Below the pieces are notes generated by a model. That model was not told where the DNA came from and searched no databases. It saw only the letters and a program-made list of their open reading frames with translations. Positions 53,795 through 62,891 of a stretch of DNA of 64,000 bases are shown one piece after another (position 1 is the stretch's first letter; every line of letters begins with the position of its first letter). The stretch is from contig NZ_JACHJH010000001.1 in NCBI RefSeq assembly GCF_014203555.1, positions 1 through 64,000 of the forward strand. The letters run 5' to 3'. The position numbers and the translations under genes are program-made. This DNA comes from Streptomyces olivoverticillatus. GTDB taxonomy: Bacteria > Actinomycetota > Actinomycetes > Streptomycetales > Streptomycetaceae.

Positions 53795-54357
53795 CAGGCG
53801 TCACCCTCGCCCTGCTTGGCCTCGCGGGAGCTCGCCACCTCGGCCTGCTCGACGTCGAGCAGGCCGCGCGGCGGGTCGACGACGGCGCGCTGCTCGTCCA
53901 GGTCGATCTCCGTGACGATCTCGGAGACGAAGGGGATCATGACCTCGCTGCCGTCGGGCCGCTCGACGATGAACAGGTCCTGCGAGGGCAGGTGGGAGAT
54001 CTCCGCGATCCGGCCGACGACGGCACCGTCGACGGTGACGACGTCGAGGTCCATCAGCTGGTGGTCGTAGAACTCCTCGGGGTCCTCGGGCGTCTCGTCC
54101 GGGTCCACCTCGGCGACGAGGAGGGTGTTGCGGAGCGCCTCGGCGGCGGTGCGGTCGTTCACCCCGGTGAACCGCAGCAGCAGGCGGCCGCTGTGCACCC
54201 GGCCCGCCTCGATGGTCAGCGGCCCCACGCCCGCGGGGTCCGTGGCCAGTACGGCCCCGGGTCCGAGCCGGAGCTCGGGCTCGTCCGTACGCACCTCTAC
54301 GGTGACCTCGCCCTTGATGCCGTGGGCGCGGCCGATCCTGCCGACTACGAGCTGCAC
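53794..54357 (-). CDS. rimM: 16S rRNA processing protein RimM
   Basis: The 187-aa factor helps mature the 30S head and binds S19. RimM motif [18 protein letters not shown] is at the N-terminus and the PRC-barrel ([27 protein letters not shown]) at the C-terminus. GTG start with AGG-rich upstream; a longer in-frame start is rejected. Coupled to trmD by one-base overlap. A terminator-like hairpin separates it from khpA. Confidence 0.96.
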   Translation of the reverse strand: MQLVVGRIGRAHGIKGEVTVEVRTDEPELRLGPGAVLATDPAGVGPLTIEAGRVHSGRLLLRFTGVNDRTAAEALRNTLLVAEVDPDETPEDPEEFYDHQLMDLDVVTVDGAVVGRIAEISHLPSQDLFIVERPDGSEVMIPFVSEIVTEIDLDEQRAVVDPPRGLLDVEQAEVASSREAKQGEGDA

Positions 54358-54395
54358 GTCCCTAATCCTTCTCACATTTTCGCACGAACGCGACA

Positions 54396-54428
54396 ACGGG
54401 CCGGGAAGGAGATTCCTTCCCGGCCCGT
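54396..54428 (-). terminator. Hairpin terminator after khpA
   Basis: A perfect 15-bp stem (54396-54410 with 54414-54428) with a GAT loop lies 19 nt after the khpA stop and 38 nt before rimM. It would lower read-through from rpsP-khpA into rimM-trmD-rplS. Confidence 0.8.
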
Positions 54429-54447
54429 GCCGGTGCTCTGCCGCCGA

Positions 54448-54687
54448 TCAGCTGACCTGATCCACGTCGACGAGGTCGACGCGGATGCCACGGCCGCCGA
54501 TGGCGCCCACGACGGTGCGCAGGGCCCGCGCGGTGCGGCCGTTGCGGCCGATCACCTTGCCGAGGTCATCGGGGTGGACCCGGACCTCCAGCACGCGCCC
54601 GCGGCGCAGGTTGCGCGAAGCGACCTGCACCTCGTCGGGGTTGTCGACGATGCCCTTCACGAGGTGCTCAAGGGCCTCCTCGAGCAT
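54448..54687 (-). CDS. khpA: KH-domain RNA-binding protein KhpA
   Basis: The 79-aa protein is a single KH domain with the GxxG loop in VIGRNGRTARALRTVV. It begins MLEEALEHLVKGIVD. The position between rpsP and rimM is the standard one. In Gram-positives it pairs with KhpB and affects cell elongation and RNA stability. It starts two nt after the rpsP stop. Confidence 0.96.
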   Translation of the reverse strand: MLEEALEHLVKGIVDNPDEVQVASRNLRRGRVLEVRVHPDDLGKVIGRNGRTARALRTVVGAIGGRGIRVDLVDVDQVS

Positions 54688-54689
54688 CC

Positions 54690-55127
54690 TCAGGCCTCGG
54701 TCGACTCGGCGGACTCGGCCTGAGCGGCCTCGTCCTTCTTCTCCGACTTCTTGGCCTTCGGGGTGATGGCCTCACCCTTCGCCTCGCCGGCCTCGAGAGC
54801 CTTGGTGAACTCCTCGAACGCGGCGCGCTTGTCCTTGGGCTCGGCGACGAGCATCGGGGCCGGGGCGGGCAGACCCTTGAACTTCTGCCAGTCGCCGGTG
54901 ACCTTGAGGATGGCCAGGACGGGCTCGGTCGGCTGGGCGCCGACGCTCAGCCAGTACTGGGCGCGCTCGCTGTTGACCTCGATGCGCGAGGGGTTCTGCA
55001 CCGGGTGGTACAGACCGATCTCCTCGATCGCACGGCCGTCACGGCGGGTGCGGGAGTCGGCGACGACGATGCGGTAGTGAGGCGAACGGATCTTGCCCAG
55101 ACGCTTCAGCTTGATCTTGACTGCCAC
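54690..55127 (-). CDS. rpsP: 30S ribosomal protein S16
   Basis: The 145-aa protein has the S16 core ([34 protein letters not shown]) and a long Lys/Glu/Ala tail of about 60 residues typical of Streptomyces. GTG start; an in-frame start 39 nt upstream is rejected as the family starts at this GTG. First gene of the rpsP-khpA unit. Confidence 0.98.
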   Translation of the reverse strand: MAVKIKLKRLGKIRSPHYRIVVADSRTRRDGRAIEEIGLYHPVQNPSRIEVNSERAQYWLSVGAQPTEPVLAILKVTGDWQKFKGLPAPAPMLVAEPKDKRAAFEEFTKALEAGEAKGEAITPKAKKSEKKDEAAQAESAESTEA

Positions 55128-55294
55128 TGGAGTGGTGTCTCCTGGTCTTGACGTGGTTGGGCACAACGAGATGCCACGTGGGGTTTGCGGTACCCGGGGT
55201 GCCCGATGGACGCGTCAGCCGGAGGAGAGAGGGGTCCTATGCGACTGTCGAGTACAGCCACTCATTGTGCCACACCGATCCACCCCGGCCGACC

Positions 55295-55885
55295 TCAGCC
55301 GACCGAGACGGCCTCCGGGATGCGGAACGGCTGGCCGCAGCCGCCGCACATGATCGGCGCCTGGGCGAGCACGGAGGGCACGACGCGGACGTTGCGCCCG
55401 CATTCGCAGACCGCCTTCACCCGCACCCCGCCGCCCGACGAGCCGTGCCGCGCCGCCGGCCCGCGGAACGTGCGCGAGGTGTCGGCCGTCGTGGCGACGG
55501 TGTGCGCCTTGAGCGCGCGCTGGAGTCTGTCGATGGTGGTGCGGTAGCGCTTGCGCGCCTCCGGATTGAGCACGACCAGCGAGAAGCCACTGCTGGGATG
55601 CGGCTCATCGCTGTGGTCGAGCCCCAACTCCTCGGCGATCGCCAGGAAGCGGCGATTGTGGTAGCGGCCGGCACGAGAGGTGTCCCGGACACCGCGGGCG
55701 GCCGCGATGCCGTGCACTGCCTCGTGCAGCAGCCTTTCGAAGGAGAGCTCGGCGCCGCAGGCGGACGACGACTCCCCGATCAACGATTCGGGCGCGGCTA
55801 GATCCGGCAGCTCGGGGTGGAACCGCTGAATGTCGGCCCACGCCTGCGCCAGCTCTGCGGCGAGAACAGGTGGTGTCGTGCTCAC
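55295..55885 (-). CDS. SprT-like zinc metallopeptidase-like protein
   Basis: The 196-aa protein has HEAVH (HExxH) near residue 55 in ERLLHEAVHGIAAARG, a downstream RYHNRRFLAIAEELGL of the SprT/Spartan type, and a C-terminal zinc ribbon (CECGRNVR, then MCGGCGQPF). SprT-like proteins may cut DNA-bound proteins or act as metalloenzymes; the exact role is unknown. The GTG start follows a poor ribosome site. It lies between rpsP and proS, same strand. Confidence 0.8.
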   Translation of the reverse strand: MSTTPPVLAAELAQAWADIQRFHPELPDLAAPESLIGESSSACGAELSFERLLHEAVHGIAAARGVRDTSRAGRYHNRRFLAIAEELGLDHSDEPHPSSGFSLVVLNPEARKRYRTTIDRLQRALKAHTVATTADTSRTFRGPAARHGSSGGGVRVKAVCECGRNVRVVPSVLAQAPIMCGGCGQPFRIPEAVSVG

Positions 55886-56074
55886 GTCGTGACAACGAGC
55901 CGGGGCCGCCCGGTGTTCCGATACCGGGCCATCCCAAATAATTTGCACGTACCAGTCAGTTTCCCGACCGATCCGCCCCGACGAGGGCGGGTACGGCGAA
56001 GCCGGATGAGTAGCTCACCTGTTCGTAAGGTGGGACGTACTGACCCATGAGTAAGTCGGACGGGCCGTTGTGCA

Positions 56075-56110
56075 CCCCTGGGCGTGCGCTGTGCAGCGCA
56101 CGCCCAGGGG
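56075..56110 (-). terminator. Hairpin terminator after proS
   Basis: A perfect 17-bp inverted repeat (56075-56091 with 56094-56110) with a 2-nt centre begins nine nt after the proS stop codon. Confidence 0.85.
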
Positions 56111-56118
56111 CGGATGAA

Positions 56119-57534
56119 TCAGTAGGCGCGCGCGACGATGGCGATGGCGCCCGGGGCGTCGTCGGACTCCGGCACCGAGCCGTCCTCCGCGACCAGGCAG
56201 CGCACGGTCACGGCCTGCTCGGCCAGCTTGGCCTCGCCCTCCGCGCCCAGCGTGGCCCACGGGATGCGGGCCCAGCCACCGGCGACAGCGGCCTCGGCCG
56301 CCTCCTCGATCGTCTGCACATCGGTCGTACGGGACTCGCGGCGCTCGCGCGACTGGCTCAGCAGCAGCGCCTGGTCCTCCTCCAGGACCTTCGGCAGCAG
56401 CGCGGCCAGCTCCTCGATGCGCACCGGCTCCTTGCCGCCCGGAATGCGGCGGGCCAGCATCGCGGTGCCGTTCTCCAGGTCGCGCGGGCCGATCTCGATG
56501 CGGACCGGCACGCCCTTGAGCTCCCAGTCCACGGCGCGGCGGCCGAAGGGGGTGTCGGTGCGGTCGTCGACCTGCACCCGCACGCCCGCGGCCTTGAGCA
56601 CGTCGCCGATCTCGCGGACCTTGGCCAGCACGGCCTCGTCGCCCTTGATCGCCAGGACCACGGCCTGGACCGGCGCCAGCCGCGGCGGCACCCGCAGACC
56701 GCTGTCGTCGCCATGCGACATGATCAGACCGCCGACCATGCGCGTCGACACGCCCCAGGAGGTCTGCCAGACCAGCTCCTGCTGCCCGTCCTTCGACAGG
56801 TAGGAGGTGTTGAAGGCCTTGGCGAAGTTCTGGCCGAGCTCGTGGCTGGTGCCCAGCTGCAGCGCCTTGCCGTCGCCCATCATGCCCTCAAGAGTGAGGG
56901 TGTTGATGGCGCCCGCGAAACGCTCCTTGGGCGTCTTGCGGCCGAGCACCACATCGATGCCCAGGACGTTGACCATGAAGTCGTAGTAGACGTCCCGGTG
57001 GATGCGGGCGGCGTAGTCGCGGGCGTCCTCGTAGGTGGCGTGGGCGGTGTGGCCCTCCTGCCAGAGGAACTCGCTGGTGCGCAGGAAGACGCGCGGGCGC
57101 ATCTCCCAACGGACCACGTTGGCCCACTGGTTGATCAGCAGGGGCAGGTCGCGGTAGCTCTGGACCCACTTGGAGAAGTACTCGTTGATGATCGTCTCGG
57201 AGGTGGGCCGGACGACGACCGGCTCCTCCAGCTCCTTGCCGCCGCCGTGCGTGACGACCGCGAGCTCGGGGGCGAAGCCCTCGACGTGCTCGGCCTCCCG
57301 CGTCAGGTAGGACTGCGGGATGAAGAGCGGGAAGTACGCGTTGGAGGCGCCCGCGTCCTTGATCCGGGCGTCCATCTCCTGCTGCATGCGCTCCCAGAGC
57401 CCGTAGCCGTACGGGCGGATGACCATGGTGCCGCGCACCGGGCCGTTGTCGGCCAGCTCGGCCTTGTTGATCAAGTCCTGGTACCAGCGCGGGAAGTCTT
57501 CCGCCTGGGGGGTGAGAATGGGAGCCTTTGCCAT
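56119..57534 (-). CDS. proS: Prolyl-tRNA synthetase, archaeal/eukaryotic type (short form)
   Basis: The 471-aa class II synthetase charges tRNA-Pro. Features: PRWYQDLINKAELAD at the start, motif 2 WANVVRWEMRPRVFLRTSEF, GTSHELGQNF, the anticodon domain and a C-terminal domain ending in Tyr (IVARAY). It lacks the editing insertion of bacterial-type ProRS (about 560-570 aa). From memory, Streptomyces carry a bacterial-type proS near ispG; that region is outside this window, so this may be a second enzyme. Start is the ATG at 57534 (57543 is an alternative), without a clear ribosome site. Confidence 0.94.
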   Translation of the reverse strand: MAKAPILTPQAEDFPRWYQDLINKAELADNGPVRGTMVIRPYGYGLWERMQQEMDARIKDAGASNAYFPLFIPQSYLTREAEHVEGFAPELAVVTHGGGKELEEPVVVRPTSETIINEYFSKWVQSYRDLPLLINQWANVVRWEMRPRVFLRTSEFLWQEGHTAHATYEDARDYAARIHRDVYYDFMVNVLGIDVVLGRKTPKERFAGAINTLTLEGMMGDGKALQLGTSHELGQNFAKAFNTSYLSKDGQQELVWQTSWGVSTRMVGGLIMSHGDDSGLRVPPRLAPVQAVVLAIKGDEAVLAKVREIGDVLKAAGVRVQVDDRTDTPFGRRAVDWELKGVPVRIEIGPRDLENGTAMLARRIPGGKEPVRIEELAALLPKVLEEDQALLLSQSRERRESRTTDVQTIEEAAEAAVAGGWARIPWATLGAEGEAKLAEQAVTVRCLVAEDGSVPESDDAPGAIAIVARAY

Positions 57535-57877
57535 GGTGGGCATGGTACGGGGCGCGTGTGGCCGAGTGTGAATCCGTCGGCCCGCAACCCCCTCTTCCCG
57601 GCCGCGCGCCGGGGCTGCCGGAGCCGAGCTTTGGCCAGGCCCGGCCCGAGCTCTGGCCAGGCTATGACACCCGGCACATGCCATCGCGAGCCCGGGAGAA
57701 CCTTCTTCCGTCATCCCCTGGACTCGGGGACGGAAGCGGAGTTCTCTGGCATCGGGGGGAAATTCACGGCGACGCTTCACGCGCGCCGCACGCACGGCCC
57801 GGCACGCACAGCACCACCACATGGGGGCGGCTTACGGATCACGACGACACGTCTTCCGGCGGATTGGGGCGCTTTCG
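57535..57877. promoter_or_regulatory. Divergent upstream region of proS and the methyltransferase gene
   Basis: This 343-nt region has no gene. A 15-bp direct repeat GAGCT(T/C)TGGCCAGGC is at 57626-57640 and 57648-57662, 22 bp apart (two helical turns), about 92-128 nt before proS. Further on, GAGAAC-x3-CTTCCGTC at 57696-57712 pairs with GACGGAAG-x4-GTTCTC at 57729-57746, a nested hairpin; ATGCCA/TGGCAT (57678-57683, 57747-57752) adds an outer arm. No T-box consensus was found. Promoters were not identified. Confidence 0.5.
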
Positions 57878-58708
57878 ATGACACCAACGCTCGTGCGGCG
57901 GCACCTGCCGTCCTCAACCCCGCCCGGGTCGCGGGCCCGCGACTGGGCGGAAATCCAGGAACGGATGCTGGTGCCGCTCTACGAAGCGGTGTACGAGCGG
58001 CTGGAGGTCGGCTCCGGCACCCGGCTGCTCAGCCTGGGCTGCGGCTCGGGGCTGGCCCTGCTGATGGCCGCGGGCCGCGGCGCCCGCGTCTGCGGCGTCG
58101 ACCGCGACGGCCGCCGCCTCGAGCTCGCGCGCGAACGGCTGCTGCCCGAGGGCGGCCACGGCGACGACGGCACCCGGCTGGGGCTGGGCGGCCCGGAGAC
58201 CGTCCTCGACCCCGCGGGCCCGTGCTTCAACCTCATCACCGCCTTCGACCCCCTGTTCTGCGCGGGCCCGGGGCCGCGCGGCCTGGCCGAGGCCATCTCC
58301 CGGGCGGCCGCCTGCGCCGAGCACGGCTCGCCCGTGGTGCTGGCCGGCTGGGGTCCGCAGGAACGCTGCGCGGCCTCCGGGGCGCTGCGGGTGGCGGCCC
58401 GGCTCGCCGACCCGATGTGCGCGCCGGCCCGCTGGCGCCCCAGCGGCCGCGACGACCTGGAGAACCTCGCCCGCCAGGCCGGGCTCGCCCCCGACGGCTC
58501 GGGCCGTGTCTCCTGCCCGTACGGCTACGCCGACATGACCAGCGCCGTACGCGGCCTGCTGTCGACGGGAGCCTTCGACGCGGCGGCCCGGGCGACCGAC
58601 GAGGAGCAGGTCACCAAGGAACTCATCGAGGCCCTCCACCCCTATCTGCGGGGCGACGGCACGGTGTGGATGCCCAACGTCTTCCGGTACCTGATCGCGC
58701 GCGTCTAG
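57878..58708 (+). CDS. SAM-dependent methyltransferase (class I), substrate unknown
   Basis: The 276-aa protein has motif I LLSLGCGSGLALLMAAGRG near residues 51-69, followed by VCGVDRDGRRLELARERL (motif II acidic end of strand 2). The rest has helices and a variable C-terminal part (MPNVFRYLIARV). ATG at 57878 is chosen as the first codon of coding-like sequence; no good ribosome site. It is divergent from proS and convergent with ffh. No clue to the substrate. Confidence 0.82.
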   Translation: MTPTLVRRHLPSSTPPGSRARDWAEIQERMLVPLYEAVYERLEVGSGTRLLSLGCGSGLALLMAAGRGARVCGVDRDGRRLELARERLLPEGGHGDDGTRLGLGGPETVLDPAGPCFNLITAFDPLFCAGPGPRGLAEAISRAAACAEHGSPVVLAGWGPQERCAASGALRVAARLADPMCAPARWRPSGRDDLENLARQAGLAPDGSGRVSCPYGYADMTSAVRGLLSTGAFDAAARATDEEQVTKELIEALHPYLRGDGTVWMPNVFRYLIARV

Positions 58709-58745
58709 GGCGTGCCCTGGGGGCGTACGCCCCACGCCATGCGGA

Positions 58746-58775
58746 AGCCCCCGGCGGCGGGTGCCACCGGGGGCT
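58746..58775. terminator. Hairpin between methyltransferase gene and ffh
   Basis: AGCCCCCGGCGGC (58746-58758) pairs with GCCACCGGGGGCT (58763-58775) with one mismatch and a GGGT loop. It lies between two convergent genes and fits a bidirectional terminator. Confidence 0.7.
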
Positions 58776-58789
58776 CGCGGACGGGCCGG

Positions 58790-58831
58790 TCAGCCCGTGA
58801 ACTTCTTGAATCAGCCCATGAACTTCTTGAA
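58790..58831 (-). repeat. Tandem 21-bp duplication at the 3' end of ffh
   Basis: Bases 58790-58810 and 58811-58831 are the same 21-nt unit with one mismatch. The upstream copy on the minus strand encodes the last residues FKKFMG and stop of ffh; the second copy follows directly with FKKFTG and another stop. It looks like a recent slip duplication including the stop codon. Confidence 0.85.
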
Positions 58832-60355
58832 CTCGTCGGGCAGTTCGAAGTCCTGTGCGTCCTGGCCGGCGGGCAGGCCCAGCGGGTTGCCCGCCTGCGC
58901 CTGCTCGCGCCGCTCGGCCGCGGCCTGCTCCTCGGCCTTGCGCTTCATCGGGTTGCCGCTCTGGCGCTTGCCCTTGGCCTGCTTCTGCTGCTTCTTCTTG
59001 CGCGAGGCGCCGCCGCCCATGCCCGGCAGGCCCGGCATCCCCGGCATGCCGCCCTGGGCCATGCGGGACATCATCTTCCGGGCGTCGAAGAAGCGCTCCA
59101 CGAGGTTCTTCACCGCGCTGACGTCCACGCCCGAACCCTTGGCGATACGGGCACGGCGCGAGCCGTTGATGATCGTCGGGTCCTGGCGCTCGGCCGGGGT
59201 CATCGACTTGATGATCGCGGCGGTGCGGTCGACGTCCCGCTCGTCGAGGTTGTTGATCTGGTCCTTGATCTGGGCCATGCCGGGCAGCATGCCGAGCAGC
59301 TTGGAGATGCTGCCCATCTTGCGGACCTGCTCCATCTGGGACAGGAAGTCGTCGAGCGTGAACTCCTTGGGTCCCTTCGCCAGCTTGGCCGCCATCTTCT
59401 CGGCCTCGTCCTGGCTGAAGGTCTGCTCGGCCTTCTCGATCAGGCTGAGCACATCGCCCATGCCGAGGATGCGGGACGCCATGCGGTCCGGGTGGAACGC
59501 GTCGAAGTCGTCCAGCTTCTCGCCGTTGGAGGCGAACATGATCTGCTTGCCGGTCACATGCGCGACCGACAGTGCGGCACCGCCGCGGGCGTCGCCGTCG
59601 AGCTTGGAGAGCACCACGCCGTCGAAGCCGACGCCGTCGCGGAAGGCCTCGGCGGTGTTGACCGCGTCCTGGCCGATCATCGCGTCGACGACGAAGAGGA
59701 TCTCGTCCGGCGAGACCGCATCGCGGATGTCCGCGGCCTGCTGCATCATCTCCGCGTCGATGCCGAGACGGCCGGCGGTGTCGACGATGACGATGTCGAA
59801 CTGCTTGGTGCGGGCGTACTCGATCGAGTCCTTGGCCACCTGGACGGGGTCGCCCACGCCATTGCCCGGCTCCGGCGCGTAGACGCCCACGCCGGCGCGC
59901 TCGGCGACGACGCTCAGCTGGTTGACGGCGTTGGGGCGCTGCAGGTCACAGGCGACGAGCAGCGGCGCGTGGCCCTGCGCCTTGAGCCAGCGGCCGAGCT
60001 TTCCGGCGAGCGTGGTCTTACCGGCACCCTGGAGACCGGCGAGCATGATCACGGTCGGCGCGGTCTTGGCGAACCGCAGGCGGCGGGTCTCGCCGCCGAG
60101 GATGCCGACGAGCTCCTCGTTGACGATCTTGACGATCTGCTGCGCCGGGTTCAGCGCCCGGGAGACCTCGGCGCCGAGGGACCGCTCCTTGACCTGCTTG
60201 ATGAACGAGCGGACGACGGGCAGGGCGACATCGGCCTCGAGGAGGGCGATGCGGATCTCGCGTGCGGTGGCGTCGATGTCCGCCTCGGAGAGGCGGCCCT
60301 TGCCCCGGAGGTTCTTGAACGTCGCTGCGAGGCGGTCGGAGAGGGTATCGAACAC
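58811..60355 (-). CDS. ffh: Signal recognition particle protein Ffh (SRP54)
   Basis: The 514-aa GTPase targets ribosomes making membrane proteins to FtsY. The N domain is followed by G1 GLQGAGKTTLAGKL near residue 108, DTAGRLGID (G3), SKLDGDARGG (G4), and the Met-rich M domain (RMAQGGMPGMPGLPGMGGG). A basic tail ends EFKKFMG. GTG start (MFDTLSDRLAATFKNL) chosen as family N-terminus with AAGGA upstream. A tandem duplication follows the stop. Confidence 0.97.
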   Translation of the reverse strand: MFDTLSDRLAATFKNLRGKGRLSEADIDATAREIRIALLEADVALPVVRSFIKQVKERSLGAEVSRALNPAQQIVKIVNEELVGILGGETRRLRFAKTAPTVIMLAGLQGAGKTTLAGKLGRWLKAQGHAPLLVACDLQRPNAVNQLSVVAERAGVGVYAPEPGNGVGDPVQVAKDSIEYARTKQFDIVIVDTAGRLGIDAEMMQQAADIRDAVSPDEILFVVDAMIGQDAVNTAEAFRDGVGFDGVVLSKLDGDARGGAALSVAHVTGKQIMFASNGEKLDDFDAFHPDRMASRILGMGDVLSLIEKAEQTFSQDEAEKMAAKLAKGPKEFTLDDFLSQMEQVRKMGSISKLLGMLPGMAQIKDQINNLDERDVDRTAAIIKSMTPAERQDPTIINGSRRARIAKGSGVDVSAVKNLVERFFDARKMMSRMAQGGMPGMPGLPGMGGGASRKKKQQKQAKGKRQSGNPMKRKAEEQAAAERREQAQAGNPLGLPAGQDAQDFELPDEFKKFMG

Positions 60356-60432
60356 GGTGGTCGCGGATCCTTCTTGTTGAGTGTCCAAGGCGGCGGCTGA
60401 CCCCCAAGGGTATCGGGCGGCCCGCGGTCCGG

Positions 60433-62871
60433 TCAGCCGCCCAGCGCCTCCTGCACTCCGCGGGCCACCGCCGCCGCCTCACCCGCCTCCAGCGGCAGCC
60501 CCTCCGCACCCGTCACATAGAACGCATCCACCACGCTCGCCCCGAGCGTGCTCACGTGTGCGCTGCGTACCCATACACCCGCCGCCTCCAGGGCCTGCCC
60601 GATGCGGTGCAGCAGGCCCGGGGCGTCCTGGGCGCGGACCTCCAGGACCGTCGCCGCGCGGGAGACGCCCCGGGCCACGCTCACCCTCGGCGGCGCCGGG
60701 ACGGTGCCGCGGCGCCGCTTGCCGTAGGCCGCCTCGCGCTCGGCCAGGCGGCCCGGGATGTCGAGGGAGCCGTCCAGGGCGCGCACCAGGTCGGCCCGGA
60801 GCCGGGCCGCCTCGGGGGGCGCCCCGTATTCGGCCGCGACCCGCCAGTTCAGCAGCAGGGCGCAGCCTTCGGTCGCGGGAGCGGCGTCGACCGTGCGCAG
60901 TTCGGCCGTACGGACCGTCAGGCGGTGCAGGGCGAGGACGCCGGCCGTGGCGGGCAGCACGCCGGGCTGGTCGGGGACGGCGACGGTCAGCTCGACGCCC
61001 ACCGGCGCCGCGTCCCCTTCCGCGCCCTCCGGCCGGGCGTGCAGGGCGAGGACCGGGCCGCCGGTGCGCAGCGCCTCGACCGCCATGCGCTCCTGCTCGG
61101 CGGTGGGCGGGCCGGGCTCGGTGCGGTCCTCGGTCGCTTCGCCCGCCAGCGCGGCCGCCGCGCGGCGGACCAGGTCGGCCACGAGCGCGGCCCGCCAGGT
61201 GCTCCAGGCCGCCGGTCCGGTGGCCAGGGCGTCGGCCTCGGTGAGCGCGTGCAGCAGCTCCAGGGTGCCGGTGCGGCCCACCGCCTCGGTGACGGTGCGG
61301 ATCGTGGCGGGATCGTCGAGGTCGCGGCGGGTGGCCGTCTCGGCGAGGAGCAGGTGGTGGCGGACGAGCGTGGCGAGGACGTCCGTGTCGTCGGGCTCGC
61401 AGCCGATGCGGGCGGCCACCTCCCGGGCGAGCTGCTCGCCGGTGACGCTGTGGTCGCCGGGGCGGCTCTTGCCGATGTCGTGCAGGAGGGCGGCGAGCAG
61501 CAGCAGGTCGGGGCGGCCGACGCGGCGGGTGAGGGCGGCGGCCTGCACGGCGGTCTCGACGAGGTGCCGGTCGACGGTCCAGCGGTGGACGGCATTGCGC
61601 TGGGGCCGGCTGCGTACGTGCTCCCACTCGGGCAGCAGCCGGGAGACGATCCGCTCGGCTTCGAGGGCCTCCCAGACGGCGACCGTGGACTCGCCCGCGC
61701 CGAGCAGGGTGACCAGCTGCTGCCGCGCCTCGGCGGGCCAGGGCACCGGCAGCGGGCCGGCGGCGGCCAGGCGCCGTACGGCGTGCGGCGAGAGCGGCAG
61801 GCCCGCCTGGGCGGCTGCGGCGGCGGCCCGCAGGGGCAGGACAGGGTCGTGCTCGGGCCGGGCGGTGCGGGCGAGGACGGCCTCGCCGTCCTGCTCGACC
61901 ACGCCTTCGGCGAGCGGGATGCGCTCGGCTTCGACGAACCCTCCGCGGCCTCCGCGGCCGCCCAGTATCCGGCGCAGCCGGGCCCGGCCGGAGCGGGCGC
62001 GCAGCACGCGGCCGACCTCGCGCCAGGTGACGTCGGCGGCGTAGGAGACGGTGCGGGCGGCCTCGTAGACGCGGTGCAGCAGGGCGTCGGCGTCGGGCAG
62101 GCCGAGGGCGGCGGCGACCTGGTCCTGCTCCTGGAGGGCGAGACGGTCGGTGGCCCGGCCGGTGGCCAGGTGGAGGGCGTCGCGGGTGTCGAGCAGGAGG
62201 GTGCGGGCGTGTTCGAGGCCCTCACGCGGGGCGTCGGCGAGCCAGGAGGCGGCGACGGCGCGCAGCGCGGTGGCGTCGCGCAGGCCGCCGCGAGCCTCCT
62301 TGAGGTCGGGTTCGAGGAGGAAGCGGAGCTCGCCCTGGCGGCGGGCCCGTTCCTCGCACATCTCGCGCAGTTCGGGCAGGCGGGCGGGGGCCTGGGCGCG
62401 CCAGTCCTCGTAGGCGGCGGTGCGCACCGCGGCGCTGAGGCGGGGGTCGCCGGCCACGTGGCGGGCGTCGAGGAGGCCGAGGTGGACCTTGAGGTCGCCG
62501 TCGGCCGCCTTGCGGGCCTCGTCGGGGGTGCGCACGGAGTGGTCGAGGGCGAGGCCCATGTCCCAGACGGGGTACCAGACGCGGTCGGCGAGCGCCGCGA
62601 TCTCCGCCGCGGGGGCGCTGCCGTCGTGCAGGAGGAGCAGGTCGAGGTCGCTGCGCGGGGAGAGCTCGCCGCGGCCGTAGCCGCCGACGGCGACGAGGGC
62701 TGTGCCCTGGGCGGGGCCGAGCAGGGAGGTCAGCCAGTCGTCGGTGATCCGGGCGAGCGCGCTGCGCAGCGGCGGCCCGGCGGGGGCTCCTCGGTGGAGG
62801 AGCTCGATCCGGGCCGCCGCGTAGCCGTGGGGCTCCGAGCCGGCGGGCGGTGTGGTGGTGTTGTCCGTCAA
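60433..62871 (-). CDS. glnD: PII nucleotidyltransferase GlnD
   Basis: The 812-aa bifunctional enzyme modifies PII and removes the group according to glutamine level; in Streptomyces the modification is adenylylation. The N-terminal nucleotidyltransferase motif [19 protein letters not shown] is near residues 63-81, the HD hydrolase motif [13 protein letters not shown] near 467, and two ACT domains at the C-terminus. The start is TTG with AGGG nine bases upstream, 20 nt after glnK. Third gene of amtB-glnK-glnD. Confidence 0.95.
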   Translation of the reverse strand: MTDNTTTPPAGSEPHGYAAARIELLHRGAPAGPPLRSALARITDDWLTSLLGPAQGTALVAVGGYGRGELSPRSDLDLLLLHDGSAPAAEIAALADRVWYPVWDMGLALDHSVRTPDEARKAADGDLKVHLGLLDARHVAGDPRLSAAVRTAAYEDWRAQAPARLPELREMCEERARRQGELRFLLEPDLKEARGGLRDATALRAVAASWLADAPREGLEHARTLLLDTRDALHLATGRATDRLALQEQDQVAAALGLPDADALLHRVYEAARTVSYAADVTWREVGRVLRARSGRARLRRILGGRGGRGGFVEAERIPLAEGVVEQDGEAVLARTARPEHDPVLPLRAAAAAAQAGLPLSPHAVRRLAAAGPLPVPWPAEARQQLVTLLGAGESTVAVWEALEAERIVSRLLPEWEHVRSRPQRNAVHRWTVDRHLVETAVQAAALTRRVGRPDLLLLAALLHDIGKSRPGDHSVTGEQLAREVAARIGCEPDDTDVLATLVRHHLLLAETATRRDLDDPATIRTVTEAVGRTGTLELLHALTEADALATGPAAWSTWRAALVADLVRRAAAALAGEATEDRTEPGPPTAEQERMAVEALRTGGPVLALHARPEGAEGDAAPVGVELTVAVPDQPGVLPATAGVLALHRLTVRTAELRTVDAAPATEGCALLLNWRVAAEYGAPPEAARLRADLVRALDGSLDIPGRLAEREAAYGKRRRGTVPAPPRVSVARGVSRAATVLEVRAQDAPGLLHRIGQALEAAGVWVRSAHVSTLGASVVDAFYVTGAEGLPLEAGEAAAVARGVQEALGG

Positions 62872-62891
62872 CTCGGTTTCCCTCGTGGGTC

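Noticed and set aside
57535..57877. T-box leader before proS
   Set aside because: Strong hairpins are present, but the T-box consensus, specifier loop and antiterminator bulge were not found.
56047..58800. 917-codon plus-strand frame across proS and the methyltransferase gene
   Set aside because: It covers proS in antisense and then runs out of frame with the real methyltransferase gene; no domain is seen.
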